A stretch of DNA of 64,000 nt from Corynebacterium frankenforstense DSM 45800 (GTDB lineage: Bacteria; Actinomycetota; Actinomycetes; Mycobacteriales; Mycobacteriaceae), in the NCBI RefSeq assembly GCF_001941485.1, contig NZ_CP009247.1, forward strand, positions 1,674,001 through 1,738,000. The letters run 5' to 3'. Shown piece after piece: positions 26,384 through 35,641 of the stretch. Under the pieces are notes generated by a model that saw only the letters and a program-made list of their open reading frames with translations, searched no databases and was not told where the DNA came from. The translations under genes and the position numbers were made by a program. Position 1 is the first letter of the stretch; each line of letters starts with the position of its first letter.

Positions 26384-28366
26384 TCAGCCGAGCAGCGCGT
26401 CGACGAAGCCCTCGACCTCGAAGGGCGCCAGGTCGTCGGCGCCCTCCCCCAGGCCGACGAGCTTGACGGGCACGCCGAGCTCCTCCTGGACCTGGAAGAC
26501 GATGCCGCCCTTGGCGGTGCCGTCGAGCTTGGTGAGCACCACGCCGGTGATGTCGACGACGTCGCGGAAGGTGCGCGCCTGCATCAGGCCGTTCTGGCCG
26601 ACGGTCGCGTCGAGCACGAGCAGCACCTCGTCGACCTTGGCGCGCTTCTCGACGACGCGCTTGACCTTGCCGAGCTGGTCCATCAGGCCGACCGAGGTGT
26701 GCAGGCGGCCGGCGGTGTCGACGAGCACGACGTCGGCGTGCTCCTCGATGCCGCGGGCCACGGCGTCGAAGGCCACGGAGGCCGGGTCGGCGCCCTCGTC
26801 GCCGCGCACGGTGGTGGCACCGACGCGGCGGCCCCAGGTCTCCAGCTGGTCGGCGGCGGCCGCACGGAAGGTGTCGGCGGCGCCGAAGAGGACCTTGTGG
26901 CCCATGGAGACGAGCACGCGGCCGAGCTTGCCGGTAGTGGTGGTCTTGCCGGTGCCGTTGACGCCGACCATGAGCACCACGGCGGGCTTGCCGTCGTAGG
27001 GCATGGCCTTGATGGAGCGGTCGAGCTCGGGGCGGCCGACCTCGATGAGCACCTCGCGCAGCATGGCGCGGGCCTCGTCCTCGCTGGAGACACCGCGCTC
27101 GGCGATGCGCTCGCGCAGCTTGTCGACGGCCTCCATGGTCACCTTGGTGCCCAGGTCCGCCATGATCAGCGTGTCCTCGATCTCCTCCCAGGCGTCCTCG
27201 TCGAGGTCGCCGGCGGAGAGGATGCCGAGCACGGACTTGCCGATCATGTTCTGCGAGCGCGACAGGCGGCCGCGCAGGCGGCCCAGGCGGCCGGCGGCCG
27301 GGGCGATCTCCTCGACCGGCTCCTCCGGCTCCGGGGAGGCGGCGGGCTCGGCGGGGACCTCGGTGGACTCGCGGGCCTCCTCGGCGGCGCCTGCGGTGGC
27401 GGCGGCAGCGGCGGCGGCCTCCTCGGCCTCGGCCTCGGTGGCCGAGCCGTCCTCGGTGGAGGCCTCGTCGGCGGCGGCGTCGGCGATCTCCTCCGGGCTC
27501 TCCTCGGCGGAAGCGTCAGTCTCTGGCTCGACCGGGGTCTCCGGCTCAGCGGGCTCGGCCTCATCCTTCTCCTCGGCGGAGGTTTCCCCCGCCGTAGCGG
27601 CGGCACCGGCGACGCCGGCTGCGCCCGCAGCACCGGCAGCTGCGGCACCCGCGGCGCCCTTGCCGGTCTCGGCCTCGTCCGCCTCGGCCGTGTCGGCGGC
27701 CCGCGCCTCGACGTCGGAGTCCGGGACCTCGGGCTCCTTCTCCTCTACGATCTTCGGCTCCGACCTCTCCGGCTCGGGCTTATCCTCGACCGGCTCAGCG
27801 GTGGTCTCAGTCTTCTCGGCCTTCTCAGCCGCAGGCTGCCCGGCCTTCGACTCCGGGACCTCGGGCTCCTTCTCGTCGACGACCTTCGGCTCCGGCTTCT
27901 TCTCCTCGACCGGCTCGGCCTTCTTCTCGACCGGCTCGGCCTTCTCAGCCGCATGCTTCTCCGCCTTCTTCGGCTCGGCCTTCGGCTCCGGGACCTCCGG
28001 CTTCTCGGCCGCGGCCTCCTTCTCGACCGGCTCAATCTTCTCGGGCTCAGCCTTCTTCGGTTCCGGCTTCGGGGCTGCCTCCGCGACGGGCTGCTTCTCC
28101 GCCTTCTTCTCCCCGGTGAAGTCGCTGACCGCCGCGCCCGGGGCCGCTCCCCCGCCGGCGGCGAAGTTGAAGCCGCCCTTGGCCTGGTAGTTGCCGGACT
28201 TCTCCTGCTGGGTCAGCTCCTTCGGCTCCTCCTTCTCCTCCTTCGGGGTGAAGGAGACCGTCTTGGACTCACCGCGCTTGCGCCCGATGACGACAAGCGC
28301 GATGAGAAGAATGATGACGACGGCAAGGACGATGCCGCCGATGATGAGGATGGTCGAGTTCGTCAT
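26384..28366 (-). CDS. ftsY: SRP receptor FtsY with a long disordered acidic region
   Basis: FtsY is the membrane-associated GTPase that receives Ffh-ribosome complexes. The 660-residue protein starts with a membrane anchor (about residues 5-27), then a ~350-residue Glu/Ala/Pro/Lys-rich region containing imperfect repeats such as EKEPEVPES and EKEPEVPDS, then the NG domain: SQNMIGKSVLGIL, GVNGTGKTTTTGKLG, DTAGRLH, TKLDGTAKGG. The ATG at 28366 is chosen because it directly precedes the anchor; upstream codons encode nothing conserved. The acidic region is far longer than the family norm and probably anchors or tethers. Followed by an intrinsic terminator. Confidence 0.95.
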   Translation of the reverse strand: MTNSTILIIGGIVLAVVIILLIALVVIGRKRGESKTVSFTPKEEKEEPKELTQQEKSGNYQAKGGFNFAAGGGAAPGAAVSDFTGEKKAEKQPVAEAAPKPEPKKAEPEKIEPVEKEAAAEKPEVPEPKAEPKKAEKHAAEKAEPVEKKAEPVEEKKPEPKVVDEKEPEVPESKAGQPAAEKAEKTETTAEPVEDKPEPERSEPKIVEEKEPEVPDSDVEARAADTAEADEAETGKGAAGAAAAGAAGAAGVAGAAATAGETSAEEKDEAEPAEPETPVEPETDASAEESPEEIADAAADEASTEDGSATEAEAEEAAAAAAATAGAAEEARESTEVPAEPAASPEPEEPVEEIAPAAGRLGRLRGRLSRSQNMIGKSVLGILSAGDLDEDAWEEIEDTLIMADLGTKVTMEAVDKLRERIAERGVSSEDEARAMLREVLIEVGRPELDRSIKAMPYDGKPAVVLMVGVNGTGKTTTTGKLGRVLVSMGHKVLFGAADTFRAAAADQLETWGRRVGATTVRGDEGADPASVAFDAVARGIEEHADVVLVDTAGRLHTSVGLMDQLGKVKRVVEKRAKVDEVLLVLDATVGQNGLMQARTFRDVVDITGVVLTKLDGTAKGGIVFQVQEELGVPVKLVGLGEGADDLAPFEVEGFVDALLG

Positions 28367-28478
28367 GGCCCCATGATGGCAGGTCCACCCGCCCCCGCGC
28401 AGCACGAGGCCCCCGCCCCGCACCGTGAGTCCCCTCCGGTGACCGGGACGGGGCGCGTGCCCCGCCCCGGCGCCCCGA

Positions 28479-31400
28479 TCAGCGGGCCGCCCGCGCCGCC
28501 TTCGCCGCGATGACCATCGCCTCGGCGGACATCAGGTCGCCGGTGACGAGGTCCGGCACGACGTCGGCGAGCTGCGCCCAGCCCTCGGCGGCCTGGTCCA
28601 GCTTCGCCGACTTGCCCAGCATCTCGTGGGCGTGCAGGCGAGCGGCCAGCGCGAAGACCAGTGAGACCACCGGGGCCAGGGCCCAGGCGTTGCCTCGGTC
28701 CTCGGTGTTGACTCCGTCGATCTTGTCGAAGCGCACGCGCGCGGCCGAGTACAGCCCGCGGTTGGCGCCGCGCACCGCACGCAGCAGCGAGACGGCCGGC
28801 TTGATCAGGCCCTCGCTGGCGACGATCTCGGTGAGCTCCTCACGGCGGCGGAACGTCTCGAAGACCGCCATGAGCCGCTGGCCGTCGTCCATCGCCGGGC
28901 CGGGCACGATGTCCGCGCTGGCGAAGAACATCTTGATCAGCTGCTCCTGCTGCGCGGGGTCCATGTGGCTGATGCGCACCGTCGAGCTGTCGATCACCGC
29001 GGTGTCCAGTGTGGCGTCGCGGCCGGTCAGCACGGTCTCCACCAGGCGGTGGCCGGCCAGCTCCTCGAGGCGGGACAGCAGCCCACGCACGGCGTCCTGG
29101 CCGGCCGCCCCCTCGCCGATGGCCTCGGAGAGCTCGCCGAGGGTGAGCATCGTCGAGATCCACGCGGAGCGGTGCCGGCCCGGCTCCGAGACCTCCTCGC
29201 CGCCGGTCATCGGCAGGGTGACCAGGCCCGAGGAGATCATCCGGCCGGGCTGCAGGTGCGCGGGCACCAGCGAGGCCGACAGCGCCAGCAGCGCGCGGGC
29301 CGGCTCGGCCTGGAAGACGCTGCGGGCGACCTCCCGCTCGCGCGGGGTGGCGCCGAAGTGGTCCCAGATCACCGGCAGCACCTCGCCGCCGGCCGGCGGC
29401 TCCTCGGTGGCCCCGGAGAAGAACGCCGACAGCGCGGTCAGGGCCTCCGACTGGTCGGTCAGGTAGCCGTCCTGCTCGGCGGTGAGCGCACCGGCGGCCG
29501 GGCGCTCGGGCGCGCGCAGCGCGGAGAACGGGTCGGCCGAGTGCAGCTGCACGGTCAGCTCGCCGGCGCCGACGATGCCCTCCGGCAGTGCGGTGCGCTC
29601 CGCGAGATTTCCGACGGTGCGCGCCGGGGCCCACGGGGCGGTCGCCGGCCACACCCAGGCGGCCAGGTCCCGGTCGGCGGCCAGGTCGGCGAAGACGAGC
29701 TCGCCGTCCTCGACGGTGACCGAGGTGGCGTGCGGCACGGAGCTGACCCGGGCGAGCGCCACCGAGACGCGCCGGCCCGCGGCCGGATCGGTCCACTCCA
29801 GGTCGATGCGGCCCTCGGGCATGACGGCCACCGCGTGCGCGATGCCGGCCGTGGCGGTCGAGTAGGTCACCGGGTCCTCGAGCCCGAGAGTCTCGGTGCG
29901 CACCGGCGAGCCGTGCCGGTTGCGCACGGTGACCTTGACGTCCTTCAGGCCCCGTCCGGCACGCACGCGCAGGCTGCCGGCGGGGTCGAGCTCGCGGGAG
30001 TTCAGCCAGATGCGGCTGGTGCGCCACTGCGGCGGCTCGGTGGTCAGGGCCAGCTCGAAGCGCAGCGCCTCGGGCGCCCAGATCAGCGGCAGGCGGTCGC
30101 CGTCGGCGGTGGCGAAGACGATCTCGCAGCCGGCCTCGGTGGCCGGGACGACCGGCTCGGCGGGCTCGGCGGTGAACTCCTTCTCGCCGCAGGTGATGCG
30201 CCCGTGCACCACCGACAGCCCGGCGCCGGCGGGGATACGCACGGCGGTCTCGCCCTCGACCTCGCCGGTGAGGCCCAGGCCCTCGACCACGGCGTAGCGG
30301 TGGCGGAAGGACTCGTTGCGCGGGCCCTTCAGGCGCACCAGGTACTCGCCGACCCACGGCGAGTCGTAGGCCTCGGGGTCGAAGACGGCGAACTCGCCGC
30401 CCTCGGCCGGCACCTCGAGCGGCTCGGGCTCGGCGATCTCCTCGGCGGGCTCGCCGACGCCGGCGTAGGCCGAGATGGACAGCTGCCAGATCTCGTCGCG
30501 GCCCGAGAGCGTCGGCGGGAACTCGGCGATCAGCCCGGCCGGGTTGACCGGCAGGCGGTTGTGGGTGCGCAGGCCCGCGACGGGCTCGGCGGGGTGGACG
30601 AAGCGCACGCGCTGGCGCGGGTCGACCGAGCGCAGCGGCAGCATGGCGCTGGGCTCCTTGCCGGCGCGCACGACCTGCAGGCTGGCGGCCTGGGAGGCGT
30701 CGATGACGCGGTGCTCCCAACCGGCCCAGCCCTGGATCTCGCCGGAGTCCGTCACGGGCAGGTCCTCGCCGGTGACGACGTCGACCAGGCGGGCGTCGGC
30801 GGGCACCAGCACCGTCATCCGGGAGTGGTGCAGCGAGGCCTTGTCCGAGAGGTCCTGGCCGTTGGACGCGAAGATCAGGGCGGGGTCCTCGCCGTCGACC
30901 ACGTCGACGACCCAGGTGATGCCGTTGGTGGTGTCGGCGACGGTGACCTCGCGCACCGGCTGCTCGACGGCGACGTCGAGGGCCTCGGCGTAGACCTCCT
31001 CGCCCCAGGGGCGCTGGGTGCGGAAGACGCGGGTGGTGCCGCCCTGGGTGACCCGCCAGGTCACCTGCGGCTCGGCGTCGTCGGCGCCCGGTGCGGCGGC
31101 CACGCGCTGCTCCGGCAGGCGCAGGCAGACGCGGTCGCGCACGGCGTCGAAAATCAGGCGCGGGCGCAGCTCGCGCGGGGCGACGCCGACGGCCGTGGCG
31201 CGCTCGGGCGTGCCGACGGGACGCTCGCGCAGCTCGGCGACGACGGCCAGCTCCACGCGGCGCGGCAGGGCGGGCTCGAGCCCGGAGCGGTCGCGGTCGA
31301 GCCAGGAGGTCGGGTGCGCCAAGCTGAAGGCGCGCACGGCCTCGATGCCGGCGACGAGTTCGCGGCCGCGCTCGGGCGCGGTCCGCATGACGGCGGCGGT

Positions 31401-31967
31401 CAGCGGCAGGTCCTCGGCACGCCCGGCCAGGTCCGCGACCAGGGCCTCCGCGTCGGCGTCCGCGGCCGGCGAGGCGGCGTCGAGGACCTCGAGCAGGCCG
31501 GGCACCTCGGCGGCGCTGACCCCGGCGTGCAGGGCGAGCACCTCGGTCGGGGTGGCGGCCTCGGGTGCCTCGAGGCCGACGCGGGAGGGAAGGCCGTCGG
31601 CGAACTCGGCGATGAGGCTCTCCTGCTCCCCGGTGCCCTCGAGGCCGAGGCCGGCGAGGTACTCCCCGGCCAGGGCGTCGGGCTCGTGCAGGCGGCCGGC
31701 CCGCGCGATGAGCGTCGCGCACGCCAGGGCGGGGGTGACGGCGAGCAGGTCGGACAGCCCGGCGCCCGCGGCGACCTGGCGGGCCAGGAAGATGCCGTAG
31801 AGGCGCTCGGTGCGCTCGAGCTGGTCGTCGGTGTAGCCGGCCGCGGGGAACCACGGGTGGGCGGCCATCGCCTCACCGAAGGTCAGCTCGCTGCGGGACG
31901 CCCAGCCCAGCAGGGTGTCGGTGGGATCTGCGAAGGGGGTGGCCTCGGCGGGGCGGCCGGCGCTCAT
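28479..31967 (-). CDS. Large conserved-position protein of unknown function between smc and ftsY
   Basis: I do not recognise this 1162-residue protein. It starts MSAGRPAEATPFADPTDTLL with a helical first ~270 residues (GWASRSELTFGEAMAAHPWFP). From about 290 to 870 it looks beta-rich, with repeated sandwich-like segments (WRVTQGGTTRVFRTQRPWGEEVY, TVADTTNGITWVVDVVDGEDP, MTVLVPADARLVDV, VGEYLVRLKGP). The last ~250 residues are helical (IKMFFASADIVPGP, GNAWALAPVVSLVFALAARLHAHEMLG). No P-loop, nuclease motif, signal peptide or clear membrane helix is visible. It is co-oriented with smc (92 bases downstream of its stop) and ftsY; a gene at this position is, to my recollection, conserved in corynebacteria. 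Confidence 0.85.
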   Translation of the reverse strand: MSAGRPAEATPFADPTDTLLGWASRSELTFGEAMAAHPWFPAAGYTDDQLERTERLYGIFLARQVAAGAGLSDLLAVTPALACATLIARAGRLHEPDALAGEYLAGLGLEGTGEQESLIAEFADGLPSRVGLEAPEAATPTEVLALHAGVSAAEVPGLLEVLDAASPAADADAEALVADLAGRAEDLPLTAAVMRTAPERGRELVAGIEAVRAFSLAHPTSWLDRDRSGLEPALPRRVELAVVAELRERPVGTPERATAVGVAPRELRPRLIFDAVRDRVCLRLPEQRVAAAPGADDAEPQVTWRVTQGGTTRVFRTQRPWGEEVYAEALDVAVEQPVREVTVADTTNGITWVVDVVDGEDPALIFASNGQDLSDKASLHHSRMTVLVPADARLVDVVTGEDLPVTDSGEIQGWAGWEHRVIDASQAASLQVVRAGKEPSAMLPLRSVDPRQRVRFVHPAEPVAGLRTHNRLPVNPAGLIAEFPPTLSGRDEIWQLSISAYAGVGEPAEEIAEPEPLEVPAEGGEFAVFDPEAYDSPWVGEYLVRLKGPRNESFRHRYAVVEGLGLTGEVEGETAVRIPAGAGLSVVHGRITCGEKEFTAEPAEPVVPATEAGCEIVFATADGDRLPLIWAPEALRFELALTTEPPQWRTSRIWLNSRELDPAGSLRVRAGRGLKDVKVTVRNRHGSPVRTETLGLEDPVTYSTATAGIAHAVAVMPEGRIDLEWTDPAAGRRVSVALARVSSVPHATSVTVEDGELVFADLAADRDLAAWVWPATAPWAPARTVGNLAERTALPEGIVGAGELTVQLHSADPFSALRAPERPAAGALTAEQDGYLTDQSEALTALSAFFSGATEEPPAGGEVLPVIWDHFGATPREREVARSVFQAEPARALLALSASLVPAHLQPGRMISSGLVTLPMTGGEEVSEPGRHRSAWISTMLTLGELSEAIGEGAAGQDAVRGLLSRLEELAGHRLVETVLTGRDATLDTAVIDSSTVRISHMDPAQQEQLIKMFFASADIVPGPAMDDGQRLMAVFETFRRREELTEIVASEGLIKPAVSLLRAVRGANRGLYSAARVRFDKIDGVNTEDRGNAWALAPVVSLVFALAARLHAHEMLGKSAKLDQAAEGWAQLADVVPDLVTGDLMSAEAMVIAAKAARAAR

Positions 31968-32059
31968 GGAATACGGGCTCCTTGTCTGTGGTGTCTGCGG
32001 TTGTTCTCGTTCAGTTGTGGCGGCGGCCCGGACGGGGCCGCGGGGCATGCCTCACGAGC

Positions 32060-35000
32060 CTAGTTCGGTGCCTGGGGCCGGGCACCCGGGGCGGTCTCCC
32101 CCGCCGCGGCGGCGCCGGGCTCTGCGGCGCCGGGTCCCTCCGGGCCGGTCCAGCCGGCGGGCTGCATGCGCTGGCTGATCACGCGCGTGACGCCGTCGCC
32201 GCGCATGGTCACCCCGTAGAGCACGTTGGCCACGTCCATCGTGGCCTTCTGGTGGGTGATCACGATCAGCTGGGAGTCCGCGCGCAGCTCGACGAGCAGG
32301 TTGATCAGGCGGCGCAGGTTGACGTCGTCGAGGGCGGCCTCGACCTCGTCGAGGACGTAGAAGGGGCTCGGCCGGGCCCGGAAGATCGCCACGAGCATCG
32401 CCAGCGCGGTCAGCGACTTCTCGCCGCCGGAGAGCAGCGAGAGCTTGCGCACCTTCTTGCCCGGCGGGCGGGCCTCCAGCTCGATGCCGGTGCCCAGCAT
32501 GTCCTCCGGGTCGGTGAGCACCAGCCGGCCCTCGCCGCCCGGGAAGAGGGTGGCGAAGACCCGCGGGAACTCCTTCTCCACGTCGTGCCAGGCGTCGGTG
32601 AACAGCTGCAGGATGCGTGCGTCGACGTCCTCGATGACCCCGCGCAGGTCGTCGCGGGCCTCCTCGACGTCGGCGAGCTGGGTAGCCAGGAAGCTGTGGC
32701 GCTCCTCGAGGGCCTTGTACTCCTCGAGCGCCAGCGGGTTGACCTTGCCCAGGGCGCCGAGGTCCTTCTCGGCCTGCTTGAGCCGCTTGCGCTCGGCGGC
32801 GAGATCGAAGTCCTCGCCCGGGGTGTGCTCGGCGAGCAGGTCGGCCACCGGCACGCCGAGGCGCTCGACGGTGGTGTGCTCGGTCTCGTCGGCGCGCACC
32901 TGGGCCTGGCTGAGCTTGATCTCGGCCTCGTGGGCGGCCTGGGAGCGCCGGTCGCGCTCGCTGCGGGCGGACTGCTCGGCCCGGCGCGCCTCGTTCTGGT
33001 GCGCCTGGGCCAGGGTGCGCCGCTCGGCTGCGGCGTCACGGTCCGCCGCGGCCCGGCCGGTGGCGGCGGCCACCCGCTCGGCCAGTTCCCCCGCGGACTC
33101 GGCGACGGCGGCGGCCAGCTCGCGGCGGGCCCGGCGCGCGGCGACGGCGCGCTCGTGGCGGGCACGGGCGGCCTTCTCGGCCTCGGCCTGGCGGCGCAGC
33201 TGGTCGCCGCGCCCGGCGACCTGGCCGGCGCGGTCCTGTGCGGAGCGCAGCGCGAGGCGGGCCTCGACCTCCATGGCGCGGACCTGCTCGAGCACGGCGG
33301 CCGCCTCGTCGCGCGCGGCCGTCGACGGCTCCTCGGGGGCCTCGTCGTCCTCGGCGCGCGCCAGGCGGTCGCGGGTCGTCTCGAGTTCCTTACGGGCCTC
33401 GTCTCGGCGGGTGCGCGCGGTCTCGGCCTGGCCGCGGGCGGTCTCGGCGGCCCGGGCGTCGGCGGCGGCGCGTTTCCTCAGGTTCTCCGCCTCGCGGGCC
33501 GCCGAGCGGGCCGCGGCGTCGTGGTCGCGCAGCTCGGCGGTCGCGGCGGCGGCGTCCACGCCGGCCTCCTCGGCGGCCTGGCGCGCACCCTCGAGCGTGC
33601 CCGCGAGCTCCTCGAGGCTGGCCTCGGCGGCGGCGAGCTCCTCCTCGGCCCGGGCGATCTGGCCGGCGACCTCGACGGCGCCGGGCCGCTCGCGGCCCAG
33701 GCGGGCCCAGCCCTCGCCGAAGAGCTCGCCGGCCGGTGTCACCGCGCGCAGGCGCGGGTCCGAGTCGACGACGCCGCGCGCCGCACGCGCGTCGGCGACC
33801 AGCACGACGTCGGCAAGCAGGCGGGTCACCGCCGCCCGGGCGCCCTCCGCCAGCTCAATGTGGTCGAGCAGCCAGGTGGCCTCCTTGGGCAGGTCGGCGT
33901 CCATGCGCCAGGTGCCACCCGCGCGGTCGGTGTCGATGAGCGTGGTGCGCGCCAGGGCGCCGTCGGAAAACGACGAGTACGTGTTCTCCCCGACATGTCC
34001 GGCCAGGGCCTCGGCGTGGTCGCCCAGGGCGGCGGCCACGGCGGTCTCGGTGCCGGGCTCGGGCGTGATCAGGCCCGCCAGGGGGCTGAATCCGTCGAGG
34101 CTGTCGGCGGCGTCGGCGCCGGTCTCGGAGTCGCGCAGGGTCTCGATGCGCGAGCGCAGCGCGTAGACCGCGCCGGAGCGCTCGCGCTGGGTCTCGCGCA
34201 GCTGCTCGAGGCGCTTCTCGGCGGACTCCCGCTCGGCGGCGGCGTTCTCGGCGGCGGCCTGCAGCGGCTCGCGGGCGCCACCGGCCTCGGCCACGGCGGC
34301 GTCGGCGGTCGCCAGTTCCGCGGCGGAGGCCCCGGCGCGCTCCTTGGCGGCGGCCTCGCGCTCCTCGGCGCGGGTGATCTCGGCGTCGAGCTCCCCGACG
34401 CGGGCGGCCAGGGACTCCTCGGCGGCCAGCAGGCGCACCACTCCCTCGCGGCGGTCGGCCACGGCGCGCACCTGGGCCAGGTGCTCCTCCTCGGCGTCGC
34501 GGTAGGCCTCCTCGGCGGCGTCGAGTTCCTCGCGCACGGCCTCCAGGCGGGCCTCGGCGGTGGCGGCCTCGGCCTCGGCGGCCCTGCTCTTCTGGTCGGC
34601 GGCCTCGGCGCGGGCGAGGATCTCGTCGGGGTCCTCGCCGTGGTAGTCCTCGCCGCCGCCGGCGCGGGCGCGCTCCTCGGCCACGCGCAGGGTCGCCGAG
34701 ACGCGCTCGGCCAGGGTGGACAGGCGGAACCAGAGCTGCTGGGCGGCCTCGGCGGCCGGTTCCGCCTCGGCGACGGCGGCCTCCGCGGTCTCGCGGGCGG
34801 CAGCGGCCTCGGCCAGCTGCTCCTCGGACTCGGCGGCGGCCAGCCGCGTGCGCTCGTGGGCGGCCTCGGCGCTCTCGAGGGCCGCGCGCACGCGGGTGAC
34901 CTCGTGGCCGGCCAGGGCCAGGCGGGCCTCCCGGACGGTGGCCTGGACGGTCGCGGCGCGCTTGGCGGCCTCGGCCTGGCGGGCCAGGGGCCCGAGCTGG

Positions 35001-35599
35001 CGGGAGAGCTCGTCGGTCAGGTCCCGCAGGCGGTCGAGGTTGCCCTGCATGTTCTCGAGCTTGCGCTGGGCCTTCTCCTTGCGGCGCCGGTGCTTGAGCA
35101 CGCCGGCGGCCTCCTCGATGTAGGCGCGGCGCTCCTCGGGGCGCGAGTCGAGGATCTCGGCGAGCTTGCCCTGGCCGACGATGATGTGCATCTCGCGGCC
35201 GATGCCGGTGTCGCTGAGCAGCTCGCGCACGTCCATCAGGCGGGCGCGCGAGCCGTTGATCTCGTACTCGCTGGCGCCGTCGCGGAACATGCGGCGGGTC
35301 ACGGAGACCTCGGAGTACTCGATGGGCAGCCGGCCGTCGTGGTTGTCGATGGTCAGGGTGACCTCGGCGCGCCCGAGCGGCCCGCGGTCGCCGGCGCCGG
35401 CGAAGATGACGTCCTGCATGGAGGACCCGCGCAGGGTCTTCGCGCCCTGCTCGCCCATCACCCAGGCCAGGGCGTCGACCACGTTGGACTTGCCCGAGCC
35501 ATTGGGGCCGACCACCGCGCAGATGCCCGGCTCGAGTTTGAGTGTGGTCGCCGACGCGAAGGACTTGAAGCCCTTCAGGGTCAGCGATTTCAGGTGCAT
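32060..35599 (-). CDS. smc: Chromosome segregation ATPase SMC
   Basis: SMC dimers, with ScpA/ScpB, extrude and align chromosome arms. The 1179-residue protein has Walker A GPNGSGKSN at residues 31-39, two long Ala/Glu/Arg-rich coiled coils flanking a hinge near residues 505-660 (SLDGFSPLAGLITPEPGTE), the ABC signature LSGGEKSLTALA and Walker B FYVLDEVEAALDD. Length and order are standard. The C-terminus ends in a short Gly/Ala/Pro tail. It is preceded by the YibE/F gene after 42 bases and belongs to the long minus-strand array. Confidence 0.97.
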   Translation of the reverse strand: MHLKSLTLKGFKSFASATTLKLEPGICAVVGPNGSGKSNVVDALAWVMGEQGAKTLRGSSMQDVIFAGAGDRGPLGRAEVTLTIDNHDGRLPIEYSEVSVTRRMFRDGASEYEINGSRARLMDVRELLSDTGIGREMHIIVGQGKLAEILDSRPEERRAYIEEAAGVLKHRRRKEKAQRKLENMQGNLDRLRDLTDELSRQLGPLARQAEAAKRAATVQATVREARLALAGHEVTRVRAALESAEAAHERTRLAAAESEEQLAEAAAARETAEAAVAEAEPAAEAAQQLWFRLSTLAERVSATLRVAEERARAGGGEDYHGEDPDEILARAEAADQKSRAAEAEAATAEARLEAVREELDAAEEAYRDAEEEHLAQVRAVADRREGVVRLLAAEESLAARVGELDAEITRAEEREAAAKERAGASAAELATADAAVAEAGGAREPLQAAAENAAAERESAEKRLEQLRETQRERSGAVYALRSRIETLRDSETGADAADSLDGFSPLAGLITPEPGTETAVAAALGDHAEALAGHVGENTYSSFSDGALARTTLIDTDRAGGTWRMDADLPKEATWLLDHIELAEGARAAVTRLLADVVLVADARAARGVVDSDPRLRAVTPAGELFGEGWARLGRERPGAVEVAGQIARAEEELAAAEASLEELAGTLEGARQAAEEAGVDAAAATAELRDHDAAARSAAREAENLRKRAAADARAAETARGQAETARTRRDEARKELETTRDRLARAEDDEAPEEPSTAARDEAAAVLEQVRAMEVEARLALRSAQDRAGQVAGRGDQLRRQAEAEKAARARHERAVAARRARRELAAAVAESAGELAERVAAATGRAAADRDAAAERRTLAQAHQNEARRAEQSARSERDRRSQAAHEAEIKLSQAQVRADETEHTTVERLGVPVADLLAEHTPGEDFDLAAERKRLKQAEKDLGALGKVNPLALEEYKALEERHSFLATQLADVEEARDDLRGVIEDVDARILQLFTDAWHDVEKEFPRVFATLFPGGEGRLVLTDPEDMLGTGIELEARPPGKKVRKLSLLSGGEKSLTALAMLVAIFRARPSPFYVLDEVEAALDDVNLRRLINLLVELRADSQLIVITHQKATMDVANVLYGVTMRGDGVTRVISQRMQPAGWTGPEGPGAAEPGAAAAGETAPGARPQAPN

Positions 35600-35641
35600 G
35601 GTGTTCCCAGGATAGCAGCCGGACCGGGGCCCTACGCAGGC

